Shown here one piece after another: positions 13,969-22,233 of a stretch of DNA of 33,126 nucleotides (positions are counted from its first letter, which is position 1; every line of letters starts with the position of its first letter). This DNA comes from CAG-390 sp045546615. Lineage in GTDB: Bacteria; Bacillota; Clostridia; Oscillospirales; CAG-272. The notes below the pieces were generated by a model. It was not told the origin of the DNA, made no database searches, and saw nothing but the letters and a program-made list of their open reading frames with translations. The position numbers were made by a program, and so were the translations under genes. The stretch is taken from positions 1-33,126 of the forward strand of contig JAZQDD010000031.1 in assembly GCA_045546615.1 (NCBI GenBank), read 5' to 3'.

Positions 13969-16494
13969 ATGAAAACACTTCTTGCAGTTGATGGAAACAG
14001 CATACTTAACCGTGCGTTTTACGGCATCAGAGCCTTGTCTACTTCGTCGGGACAGCCTACTAACGCCGTATACGGTATGATCACTATGCTCACAAGGCAG
14101 ATGGAAAAATACAACCCTGATATGTGTGCGGTGGCATTTGATCTTCGTGCGCCTACTTTCCGTCATAAAATGTACGACGGGTATAAGGCGAATCGTAAAG
14201 GAATGCCCGAGGAACTTGCCGCGCAACTGGAGTACGCGCACAAGGCTGTGCGTGCTCTCGGATTTCACATAATTGAAAAGGAAGGCTTTGAAGCGGACGA
14301 TATCCTCGGCACACTTGCCGCTTACGGCGAGGTTGCGGGTGATGTTCAAACGCTCATTATGACGGGGGACAGGGACTCACTTCAACTGATCTCGGAGCGC
14401 ACGGCGGTACTTCTTGCTACCAATAACGATTATATATACTTTGACAGAGAGGCTTTCTTTGAAAAATACGGTGTCGAGCCTTCTCAATTCGTCGACGTTA
14501 AGGCTATTATGGGTGACAGTTCGGATAATATTCCCGGTATCGCGGGAATAGGAGAAAAGGGTGCGCTTGCTCTCATTTCGCGATTTGGAAGCCTTCGGGC
14601 TGTGTATGAATCCTATCAGAGCGCTGACGGAATAAAACCCGCTATGCTTGCAAAGCTCGAAGCGGGGAAGGAGTCGGCTTTTATTTCCCAAAGTCTTGCC
14701 GAGATCTGCCGTACAGTTCCCGAAATGCCCGCGCTCGCAGAGCTTGAGACTAACGGAATTAATAAAATTGAGGCTAAAAGACTTTTCACAGAGCTTGAGT
14801 TTGGTGCGCTCATAAAGAAAATGGGACTTGATAACGTTGATGACGTATGTGAAGTTGTCACGCCCGCTATATTCGATTACAAGGTCGAAAGCGGTGCTGA
14901 CGCATTTGCTTCAATACTTTCTTCAGACGCACCTGCAATCTCCATTGGCGATGAAAAAGCCACGGTCTTTGACGGCGAGAGAATTTGCTCCGTTGATATT
15001 GCAAGCGTTCCGTTTGAGGCACTTCTCTCTGCCGCGCCGCGCCTTGCGTGCCACGACTGCAAAGCGATCTACGAGCTTTGCGATATGCACGGCACACGCA
15101 TACGAAACATCGGTTTTGACGTTATGCTTGCCGCCTATGTTCTTGATTCGAGTGGAAGTTTTGATATTTCAAGACTTATCACGATTTACCTTGGCGAGCT
15201 TCGGGATGAGAACGTTTCCGATGCTGTTTACGCTTGTCGTTTAAGAGACGTTCTTTCTGCCAAGCTCAAAGAGCAGGATTGCGAGAGATTGTTTTATGAT
15301 ATCGAAATGCCCCTTGCGGGCGTACTTGCCGATATGGAGGAGGCGGGCTTCCTTATTGATGCAGAGGGACTTTCTAACTACGGCGAGGAGCTTGCGGATG
15401 CCGCTAATGCCCTGACGGAACGGATATATTTCGCCGCAGGTGAGGAGTTTAACATTAACTCACCCAAGCAGCTCGGTGAGGTCTTGTTTGATAAAATGGG
15501 ACTTCCCGCCGGCAAAAAAACTAAAACGGGATATTCCACAAGCGCGGAGATTCTGGAAAAGCTTGCACCAAAATATCCGATCGTTTCGGACATTCTTGAA
15601 TACCGCCAGCTTACAAAGCTCATCGGAACTTACGTCACGGGGCTTCTTAAAGTCGCGGATAAAGAGGGAAGAATACACACCAAATTCAAGCAGACGGGAA
15701 CTGCAACGGGCAGACTTTCCTCGGCTGACCCCAACCTGCAAAATATTCCCATTCGCACCGAGGTAGGCAGGGAGCTTCGCAAATATTTCCTTCCTCGTGA
15801 AAATTATCTTCTTGTAGATGCCGATTACTCCCAGATCGAGCTTCGGCTGCTTGCGTGCATCTCAAATGATGAAAATATGATATCCGCGTTTTTGTCGGGC
15901 GAGGATATACACACTTCTACCGCATCTGCGGTGTTTGGCGTTGCTCCCGAACTTGTAACACCGCTTTTGCGTAAGAGAGCTAAAGCGGTAAACTTCGGCA
16001 TTGTCTACGGAATCGGAGAGTTTTCGCTCTCGCAGGATCTTGGCATAGGAATGAAACAGGCAAAGGAATATATCGAGAGCTATCTTGCCACTTACCCCGG
16101 CGTGCGTGATTATTTGAAAAACGTGGTTGAGGATGCCAAAGCCAACGGCTTTGTTACAACTCTTTACGGCAGACGCCGCTTTATACCGGAGCTTAATGAA
16201 AAGAATGGAGCTGTGCGCAAATTCGGTGAGCGCGTAGCGATGAATAGCCCAATACAGGGAACTGCGGCAGATATCATAAAAATAGCTATGATAAACGTCG
16301 ACCGACGCCTGAAAGCCGAGGGGCTTGATGCACGAATGATACTTCAAGTTCATGACGAGCTTATCATCGAGGCTCATCGTGATTCGTCCGAGCGCGCCGC
16401 CGAGATACTCCGCGAGGAGATGGAAGCCGCAGCAATGCTTTCGGTGCCGCTCAGTGTCGACCTTTCAATAGGTTCGCGCTGGTATGAAACATAA
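13969..16494 (+). CDS. polA: DNA polymerase I
   Basis: 841 aa. Residues about 1-290 form the 5'-3' exonuclease/flap nuclease domain (LLAVDGNSILNRAF, EADDILGT, MTGDRDSLQL, GDSSDNIPGIAGIGEKGA). About 300-460 is a proofreading-like domain in which I find no DxE exonuclease motif, as in Bacillus and Thermus enzymes, so proofreading is probably absent. The rest is the polymerase domain with DADYSQIELR (motif A), KRAKAVNFGIVYG (motif B) and LQVHDELIIEA (motif C). The ATG at 13969 has AGGA 8 nt upstream; an ATG two codons earlier is too close. It acts in repair and Okazaki fragment processing. The glutaminase-like gene follows after 12 nt. Confidence 0.97.
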   Translation: MKTLLAVDGNSILNRAFYGIRALSTSSGQPTNAVYGMITMLTRQMEKYNPDMCAVAFDLRAPTFRHKMYDGYKANRKGMPEELAAQLEYAHKAVRALGFHIIEKEGFEADDILGTLAAYGEVAGDVQTLIMTGDRDSLQLISERTAVLLATNNDYIYFDREAFFEKYGVEPSQFVDVKAIMGDSSDNIPGIAGIGEKGALALISRFGSLRAVYESYQSADGIKPAMLAKLEAGKESAFISQSLAEICRTVPEMPALAELETNGINKIEAKRLFTELEFGALIKKMGLDNVDDVCEVVTPAIFDYKVESGADAFASILSSDAPAISIGDEKATVFDGERICSVDIASVPFEALLSAAPRLACHDCKAIYELCDMHGTRIRNIGFDVMLAAYVLDSSGSFDISRLITIYLGELRDENVSDAVYACRLRDVLSAKLKEQDCERLFYDIEMPLAGVLADMEEAGFLIDAEGLSNYGEELADAANALTERIYFAAGEEFNINSPKQLGEVLFDKMGLPAGKKTKTGYSTSAEILEKLAPKYPIVSDILEYRQLTKLIGTYVTGLLKVADKEGRIHTKFKQTGTATGRLSSADPNLQNIPIRTEVGRELRKYFLPRENYLLVDADYSQIELRLLACISNDENMISAFLSGEDIHTSTASAVFGVAPELVTPLLRKRAKAVNFGIVYGIGEFSLSQDLGIGMKQAKEYIESYLATYPGVRDYLKNVVEDAKANGFVTTLYGRRRFIPELNEKNGAVRKFGERVAMNSPIQGTAADIIKIAMINVDRRLKAEGLDARMILQVHDELIIEAHRDSSERAAEILREEMEAAAMLSVPLSVDLSIGSRWYET

Positions 16495-16506
16495 AAGGAG
16501 AGAATT

Positions 16507-18423
16507 ATGAAACTAAGACCACCTGCATATCCACTTATTACCATCGACCCATATTTTAGTGTGTGGTCAGCTACCGATCGACTTACGGACTCGGAGACGA
16601 TTCATTGGACGGGCGCAGACAATGTTATTTGCGGCGTTGCAACGATAGACGGTAAGGAATACCAAATAATCGGTAAGGGTAAAAATATACCCGCCATGAA
16701 ACAAACATCGGCAGATTGCACCGCTTTTTCTACCATATATACTTTCGAAGAGGACGGAGTGAGACTCACCCTCACCTTTACCTCGCCGCTCATCCCGAGC
16801 GACCTTTACTTGCTTACACGCCCCATAAGTTATCTTGAAATAAGAAACACCTCGCTTGATGGCAGGGAGCATTCAGTTTCGGTAAAGCTCTCGGTTTCCG
16901 AGCAGATATGTATGAACAAAGCGGGCGACGATGAGGTGATTTGCGAAAGCGTTGCGCTTGAAAATATAAATTCCATATCAATGGGAAGAAAAAATCCGCG
17001 TATGCTCGAGCGTTCGGGGGATGATCTTCGTATAGAGTGGGGACGGTTCTATCTTGCAGGAAAGGGCAAGGTCTTTAGCGAAACTAAAGATTCAATGAAT
17101 TTTGTCGGTATTACAACAGAGGTCAAATCTGCGTCGGTAATTACCTTCGCTTATGATGACGTAAAGAGCATTGAATATTTCGGAAAGCATCTGTCATCAT
17201 ACTGGAATAAAAACGGTGATTCAATTGTAAACGAGATAGTCAAGGCTCATTCTGACTATGAAAGCATACTTGAGCGTTGCCGTAGTTTTGAAAACGAGCT
17301 TTTTGCCGATGCCGTTCGCGCAGGCGGTGAAAAATATGCAGAGCTGTTGGAGCTTGCGTTGCGACAGACACTTGCCGCTCACAAGCTTGTGCTTGATGAA
17401 AACGGCGAGTTGCTTTATATTTCAAAGGAATGCTTCTCGAACGGATGCGCCGTTACCGTTGACGTAAGCTATCCGTCGATACCGCTGTTCCTTATATATA
17501 ATCCTGAGCTTGTCAAGGGAATGATGCGTCCAATATACAGATACGCGCGCTCCGATGCGTGGAAGTTCGATTTTGCGCCGCATGACGTAGGTCAGTATCC
17601 CAAGGTCAATGGACAGGTGTACGGAAACAATGCTATCGAAAGACAGATGCCCGTTGAAGAATGCGGAAATATGCTGATAATGGAAACTGCCGTTGCTATC
17701 GCGACTGGGGACGTGTTATTTGCAGCAGAACACATGGACGTGCTTGATGGATGGGTAAAATATCTTATTGACAATGGCAGAGATCCTGCAAATCAGCTTT
17801 GTACCGACGATTTTGCAGGTCACCTTGCACACAACTGCAATCTTTCGCTGAAAGCTATAATGGGTATTGCGGGATACGGAATACTCAAGGGCATGAGCGG
17901 TAATAAGCAGGACGCGGAGAAATACGTCAGCATGGCTCGCTCTATAGCGGAGGATTGGGCACAACGCGCTGCAAATGAGGACGGAAGCTATCGCCTTGCC
18001 TTTGATAAGCCCGATACTTTCAGTATGAAATACAATATAGTTTGGGATAAGCTGTGGGGAACGCGCGTTATGCCGCAGAATGTAATTTCATCAGAGGTAG
18101 CAAGCTATTTCGGGCGGCTCAACGCATACGGCTTGCCCCTTGATAACAGACGCTCGTACACAAAGAGCGACTGGACTGCGTGGACGGCAACGCTTGCCCA
18201 CCGCCGAGAGGATTTTGAGCGTCTTATCGAGCCTATGTGGGCGGCATACAACGCAAGCGAGTCGCGTGTGCCGATGACGGATTGGTATTATACCGTAAGC
18301 GCGCTTCACGCCGCATATATGTCAAAAGGGGAGAATATTGAAAAATCTTTCCGCAACCGCACTGTTCAAGGCGGACTCTATATAAAGCTCCTTGAATATA
18401 AGGGGATCATGAAATATATGTGA
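16507..18423 (+). CDS. glutaminase A-like protein (DUF4965/DUF5127 family)
   Basis: 638 aa, no signal peptide. The N terminus (RPPAYPLITIDPYFSVWSA, TDSETIHWTGADN) matches the start of the glutaminase GtaA-like family (DUF4964/DUF5127). The middle and C-terminal parts look like the alpha-toroid portion (KEC, SYPSIPLFLIYNPELVKGMM, MPVEECGNMLIME, DWTAWTATLA). Fungal members are secreted glutaminases, but bacterial members lacking a signal peptide may act on other substrates such as glycosides, so the activity is inference. The start follows AAAAGGAG. It is tightly linked to polA and probably read from the polA transcript. It is followed by a strong terminator. Confidence 0.82.
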   Translation: MKLRPPAYPLITIDPYFSVWSATDRLTDSETIHWTGADNVICGVATIDGKEYQIIGKGKNIPAMKQTSADCTAFSTIYTFEEDGVRLTLTFTSPLIPSDLYLLTRPISYLEIRNTSLDGREHSVSVKLSVSEQICMNKAGDDEVICESVALENINSISMGRKNPRMLERSGDDLRIEWGRFYLAGKGKVFSETKDSMNFVGITTEVKSASVITFAYDDVKSIEYFGKHLSSYWNKNGDSIVNEIVKAHSDYESILERCRSFENELFADAVRAGGEKYAELLELALRQTLAAHKLVLDENGELLYISKECFSNGCAVTVDVSYPSIPLFLIYNPELVKGMMRPIYRYARSDAWKFDFAPHDVGQYPKVNGQVYGNNAIERQMPVEECGNMLIMETAVAIATGDVLFAAEHMDVLDGWVKYLIDNGRDPANQLCTDDFAGHLAHNCNLSLKAIMGIAGYGILKGMSGNKQDAEKYVSMARSIAEDWAQRAANEDGSYRLAFDKPDTFSMKYNIVWDKLWGTRVMPQNVISSEVASYFGRLNAYGLPLDNRRSYTKSDWTAWTATLAHRREDFERLIEPMWAAYNASESRVPMTDWYYTVSALHAAYMSKGENIEKSFRNRTVQGGLYIKLLEYKGIMKYM

Positions 18424-18427
18424 TAGA

Positions 18428-18464
18428 AATCCCGCACTCGACGCTTTAATCGAGTGCGGGATTT
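18428..18464. terminator. Bidirectional terminator
   Basis: AAATCCCGCACTCGA pairs perfectly with TCGAGTGCGGGATTT (15 bp) around a 7-nt loop. It lies 4 nt past the stop of the plus-strand glutaminase-like gene and 10 nt past the minus-strand small membrane protein gene. Confidence 0.9.
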
Positions 18465-18473
18465 TCACAAGTA

Positions 18474-18722
18474 TTACTCCTTGTTTTGGTACTTTTTAAG
18501 CTGTTCTTCCAATGCTTTTACTCTTTTTTCAAGATTTGTCACTATCTCGTTGAAAATAAACACAAAGAACGATAAAATAAGCGCAAAGCCCAGCTCAATA
18601 AGAATGGGATTGCCGCTTTGGAAGAATTTCCATCCTCCGAAAAATACAACCAAATATATTAAAAGGAAGCAAAGAGCAAAAACGATAGACCATCTTAAAA
18701 AAGATTTGAGTTTGTTTTTCAT
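18474..18722 (-). CDS. small two-helix membrane protein with coiled-coil tail
   Basis: 82 aa. Two hydrophobic segments (about 12-30 and 43-62) are followed by the charged coiled-coil tail NLEKRVKALEEQLKKYQNK. The ATG at 18722 is preceded by GGAGG. I do not recognise a family. Similar small proteins with two helices and a heptad tail are common and mostly unassigned. It is a single-gene unit, convergent with the glutaminase-like gene. Hairpin array C starts about 60 nt upstream, with sequence between them that probably holds its promoter. Confidence 0.7.
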   Translation of the reverse strand: MKNKLKSFLRWSIVFALCFLLIYLVVFFGGWKFFQSGNPILIELGFALILSFFVFIFNEIVTNLEKRVKALEEQLKKYQNKE

Positions 18723-18781
18723 CAATTATCCTCCGAGAGAAAATTGTTTAGTGAGTTGACAATGCGGAGTTTTGTATATTA

Positions 18782-18948
18782 ATGAAATCGCGCAAGCGCG
18801 ATGAAATCCGAGCAAGCTCGGATGAAATCTTCAGCCTTCGGCTTCAGATGAAATCAAATCCACCTTTTACTAACCACGCAAAGCGGGATTTCATCACGAA
18901 GTGATTTCAGCCCACGGTAGTGGGATTTCTTCCGCCAACGGCAGATTT
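18782..18948. repeat. Hairpin array C (separator ATGAAAT, 4 forward + 4 inverted)
   Basis: ATGAAAT (mostly followed by C) occurs at 18782, 18801, 18822 and 18848. After a 33-nt centre its inverse occurs at 18888 (ATTTCAT), 18904 (ATTTCA), 18925 (ATTTC) and 18944 (ATTT, degenerate). Hairpins between them include CGCGCAAGCGCG, CCGAGCAAGCTCGG, AGCC-ttc-GGCT, CAC-gaa-GTG and CCCAC-ggta-GTGGG. The plan is the same as array B with another separator word. It abuts the tRNA-Val terminator, and no four-helix-bundle gene is next to it. Confidence 0.9.
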
Positions 18949-18953
18949 AGGTG

Positions 18954-18984
18954 AAAAAGCACTTGCTTTTTGCAAGTGCTTTTT
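18954..18984 (-). terminator. Terminator of tRNA-Val
   Basis: AAAAAGCACTTGC / GCAAGTGCTTTTT with a 5-nt T loop, starting 3 nt beyond the tRNA CCA on the minus strand. Array C begins 6 nt further on. Confidence 0.9.
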
Positions 18985-18986
18985 TC

Positions 18987-19063
18987 TGGTGGAGACAACT
19001 GGAATCGAACCAGTGACCCCTTGCATGTCAAGCAAGTACTCTAACCAGCTGAGCTATGCCTCC
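18987..19063 (-). tRNA. tRNA-Val (anticodon GAC)
   Basis: The minus strand gives acceptor GGAGGCA/TGTCTCC (one G-T pair), discriminator A and an encoded CCA. The D arm contains AGCTCAGCTGGTTAGAGT, the anticodon stem is CTTGC/GCAAG with loop TTGACAT (GAC), and the T arm has TGGTTCGATTCCA. GAC reads GUC and GUU valine codons, the same codon type as the specifier of the valS T-box in this window. Confidence 0.95.
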
Positions 19064-19078
19064 ACATCAACAAGCAAT

Positions 19079-19107
19079 ATTATATCATAAAGAAAAGAAA
19101 AATGCAA
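19079..19107 (-). promoter_or_regulatory. Promoter of tRNA-Val
   Basis: Minus strand TTGCAT (19107-19102), 17-nt spacer, TATAAT (19084-19079), 15 nt before the tRNA 5' end. Confidence 0.75.
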
Positions 19108-19144
19108 TAGTTTTTTAAAACTTTTTATAATTATTTCGTAAAAA

Positions 19145-19169
19145 ACCGCCGTCCGATTCGGACGGCGGT
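19145..19169 (-). terminator. Terminator of the peptide-binding lipoprotein gene
   Basis: ACCGCCGTCCG / CGGACGGCGGT perfect stem with a 3-nt loop and a T run on the minus strand, 11 nt past the stop at 19180. Confidence 0.92.
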
Positions 19170-19179
19170 AAATACTGTC

Positions 19180-21015
19180 TTATTGAGCTGCGGTCTCAAT
19201 GTAATTCATGTAATCCTTCTGCTTGGTCTTGGTAAAGATGCAGTAACCGTAGTAGGTGTACTCAACCTTGGAAAGATCCTCGGAAATGAGGTGTGCCTTC
19301 TGGTTGAATACGATCGGGATCACGGGCATATCGCCAAGAAGCATCGTCTCTGCATTGTGGAGAAGCTCTGCGCGTTTAGCACCGTCTGCTTCCTTATTGA
19401 TCTGCTCAATGAGAGCATTGTAATCAGCGTTTGAGTATCCGGTCTTGTGAGGTACGTCGATGTACTCGGCGGCGGACATATCCTGACCCTGACCGGAGAA
19501 ACCGGTTGCAAAGGGAGCAAGCACGGAGAATGCATCGGGGCTGAATGCCTGAAGATCAACAGCGATGACCTCGTAGTTGCCGCTGTAGAAGTCCTCTACC
19601 ATAGTTTCGTCGTAGATGTCCTTGTTAACTATGCCAAGATATTTCTCATCGTTGATGGTGTTCTCAAGAGGCTTTACAGAAACGTTAAATCCAAGTCCCT
19701 TCCATGCTTCGCAAACCATTTCGGCAATCTTAAGTTCGACCTCATCGTAAGGACGAACGGAGATAGCGAAGGTGTAATCAGAGGGCTTGATTCCTGCCGT
19801 AGAGATATGAGCCTGAGCTGCGGTAGGATCTGCGGCAGCGGAGATTACAGAACCGCCCACGGTACGGAACAGCTCCTCACTCTTGTCGTTGTTGAACACG
19901 CCGTAGGGAACGATAGCATCAGCGGCTTTTGCGAATACGATAGCCTGCGCGATAGCATTACGGTCTATAGCCTTGGAAAGGGCGAGGCGAACTTCCTTGT
20001 TAGCAAAGAGCTTCTCGGTAGTGCCGTCAGCCTTAGCTATATCTGCATTCTGATTGAGATAGTAGCTGTGGGTGGACATAAGATCCGTTACAGTTGCGGT
20101 GTTGGCGTAATCGGCTCTCTTGGAAAGTGCGATATCTCCAACGTAGAAGATCTCGCCGCTTGCAAACTTTTCAAGCTGCTGTTCCTTGGTGAGCGAGTAG
20201 TCGATAATGAGCTGGTAAGGAGTTACGGATGTGTCTATGTACTTTGCATCCTTTGCGCGTCTGAAGTAAATGTTGCGCTCAAGAACAAGTTCTTTGTAGG
20301 ATTCGTCCTTGGTAGAGGATTCACCAACGGTCAAAAAACCGTAGTTGAGAGTTCTGATCTTAAAAGGACCGGAGCATACGATGGACGAGGTCTTCTTGGT
20401 CCAGTCAGCATTTTTCTTAACAATGTCCTCGCGCAGGGGAGCAAGAGCTACACTGGTAAGGTTGCGGAGGAATCTGTCGTAGTCGATATCGCCTACAAAC
20501 TCAATGATAACGGTCATATTGTCCGCAGAAACACCAACGCTGTCGATCGAGACGTCGCCTGCCTTGGCTTCGCGAGCGTTTTTGATGTCATAGAGCAGAC
20601 AAGCTGCCTCGGAGTTGAATTCGGGATCAAGTATACGCTTCCATGCGTAAACTACGTCCTCTGCGGAAACATAAGTACCGTCGGACCAATAGTTATCGTC
20701 ATGAAGATCGATATACATGGTATATTCGTTGTTCTTTTCGTCGCGCTTTATTGTATAATCCTCAGCAAGGGACTCTACAACTTCGCCGTCCTCATCAAGA
20801 ACAAAGAGAGTATCAAAGATAAGTCCACAGACCTGCGTAGCGGAGTCATTGTTCAACGCGAACGCGGGGTCGAGGTCGTATACCATTTCGGACAGATACA
20901 TTTTGATCTGTGCGCCCTTTACGATCTCGCCGTCGATGTTAGAATCGTGGCAGGATACAAGAGAGAAACAAAGGCATACAGTGGCAAGAATTAAAGCAAC
21001 AATTCGCTTTGTCAT
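19180..21015 (-). CDS. peptide/nickel-type ABC transporter substrate-binding lipoprotein (SBP family 5)
   Basis: 611 aa. The signal peptide ends in the lipobox SLVSC. The mature protein has the family-5 layout: QVCGLIFDTLFVLDEDGEVVESLAEDY near the N terminus, DDNYWSDGTYVSAEDVVYAWKR, CSGPFKIR, KEVRLALSKAIDRNAIA in the middle, then a C-terminal half typical of OppA-like receptors. It should capture oligopeptides or similar ligands at the cell surface for an ABC importer. No permease or ATPase genes are adjacent, so it is an orphan receptor. AAGGAGG precedes the start. It has its own terminator. The 246 bases upstream are A/T-rich with one TATAAT-like hexamer and nothing else I can name. Confidence 0.9.
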   Translation of the reverse strand: MTKRIVALILATVCLCFSLVSCHDSNIDGEIVKGAQIKMYLSEMVYDLDPAFALNNDSATQVCGLIFDTLFVLDEDGEVVESLAEDYTIKRDEKNNEYTMYIDLHDDNYWSDGTYVSAEDVVYAWKRILDPEFNSEAACLLYDIKNAREAKAGDVSIDSVGVSADNMTVIIEFVGDIDYDRFLRNLTSVALAPLREDIVKKNADWTKKTSSIVCSGPFKIRTLNYGFLTVGESSTKDESYKELVLERNIYFRRAKDAKYIDTSVTPYQLIIDYSLTKEQQLEKFASGEIFYVGDIALSKRADYANTATVTDLMSTHSYYLNQNADIAKADGTTEKLFANKEVRLALSKAIDRNAIAQAIVFAKAADAIVPYGVFNNDKSEELFRTVGGSVISAAADPTAAQAHISTAGIKPSDYTFAISVRPYDEVELKIAEMVCEAWKGLGFNVSVKPLENTINDEKYLGIVNKDIYDETMVEDFYSGNYEVIAVDLQAFSPDAFSVLAPFATGFSGQGQDMSAAEYIDVPHKTGYSNADYNALIEQINKEADGAKRAELLHNAETMLLGDMPVIPIVFNQKAHLISEDLSKVEYTYYGYCIFTKTKQKDYMNYIETAAQ

Positions 21016-21261
21016 GGTTTTTTAATTCCTCCTTGGAACAAAAAGTTGATTCGTCGGCAGAGCCGAAAATATATTATCAATATATTATAACATAATTTGA
21101 CTAAAATTTCAATAATCTTTTTCATTGCCAAAAATCTTTTGGAGCTTTGCACAATATAAGCCCAAAAAACTGTGCAAAATAAACATAAAAATTAGTATTA
21201 AGTTTATAAATATATTATAATACAAATTAATAAAAAAATCAAGGTATAGGAAAAAATAATT

Positions 21262-22170
21262 ATGAGGGTAGAAGAAAAAAAGAAGATGGACGAATCGCCG
21301 CGAACAGATATGGCGATAGAAGCTTTTGACGGTCTTGACGGAACAAAGATGGGGAAGGCGACTGAATTTTTTACAGATTCCGGAAGCATAAGGGTGGATG
21401 AGATAACGATTTTAAGCGCAGATGCTGAAAAAAGACTCGGCAGGCGCAAGGGACGCTACGTTACGTTTTTATTTCCGCACGTTTCTCTTATGTCAGACTC
21501 CGCAGAGATTTTTCTTTCCAAACTATTGTCGCAGGAGATAGAGAAATTTTTACAAAAATTATCGTTTGAAAAAACGCAAGAACTGAAAGTTCTCGTTATT
21601 GGTATCGGAAACAGGGATATGACTGCAGATGCGATAGGACCGCTGTCGGCAGACAAGGTAATTGCAACAAGACATCTGGAGCAATACGATAAAAGTTTTT
21701 TTGATTTGCCGAATATGAAAAAAATATCAGTATTTTCCCCAAGCGTAGAGGGAAAAACGGGCATAGAAACCGAGTTGCTTGTTCGAGAGGTTGCGGGAAT
21801 AGTAAAACCAGATGTGATTTTGGCGATAGATGCGCTTGCCACGCTTTCGTGCGATAGCATCGGTTCCACGCTCCAAATTACCGATTCGGGCATCTCGCCG
21901 GGCTCGAGCGTTGGCAATCGCCGCGCCGTGTTCAGCGAAAAAACACTCGGCGCGCCCGTTATTGCAATCGGTGTACCGATGGTTGTGGATTCTTCCGTTC
22001 TCATCGAGGAGGCATTGAAGCGTGCCGAAATAGATATGCCGCCGCGCCTTTGCTCTGAGATATCCCGCAGAAAACGTTTCTTTGTTTGTCCCAAAGACAG
22101 CGACCTCATAGTTGAACGATTGACAGAAATCATATCCTCTGCCATTAATCGCACCTTTACGGAATTGTGA
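21262..22170 (+). CDS. gpr: germination protease (spore protease)
   Basis: 302 aa aspartic-type protease that degrades small acid-soluble spore proteins during germination. Family features are the N-terminal RTDMAIEAFDG segment typical of the zymogen propeptide region, VLVIGIGNRDMTADAIGPL, FSPSVEGKTGIET, PDVILAIDALATLS, and GSSVGNRRAVFSEKTLGAPVIAIGVP. Length is slightly short of the usual 320-370 aa. The ribosome binding site is weak. It is followed by spoIIP 63 nt later, a neighbourhood conserved in spore formers. This is the clearest sign that the organism makes endospores. Confidence 0.95.
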   Translation: MRVEEKKKMDESPRTDMAIEAFDGLDGTKMGKATEFFTDSGSIRVDEITILSADAEKRLGRRKGRYVTFLFPHVSLMSDSAEIFLSKLLSQEIEKFLQKLSFEKTQELKVLVIGIGNRDMTADAIGPLSADKVIATRHLEQYDKSFFDLPNMKKISVFSPSVEGKTGIETELLVREVAGIVKPDVILAIDALATLSCDSIGSTLQITDSGISPGSSVGNRRAVFSEKTLGAPVIAIGVPMVVDSSVLIEEALKRAEIDMPPRLCSEISRRKRFFVCPKDSDLIVERLTEIISSAINRTFTEL

Positions 22171-22233
22171 TATATTTTGGATCGCTCGAATATAATTGAG
22201 CAGTCAGGATAAATGGCAAAACGGAGGATCGAT

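Noticed and set aside
19447..20994. 515-aa plus-strand reading frame
   Set aside because: It is antisense to the substrate-binding lipoprotein, whose domains and signal peptide are clear; composition is typical of a shadow frame.
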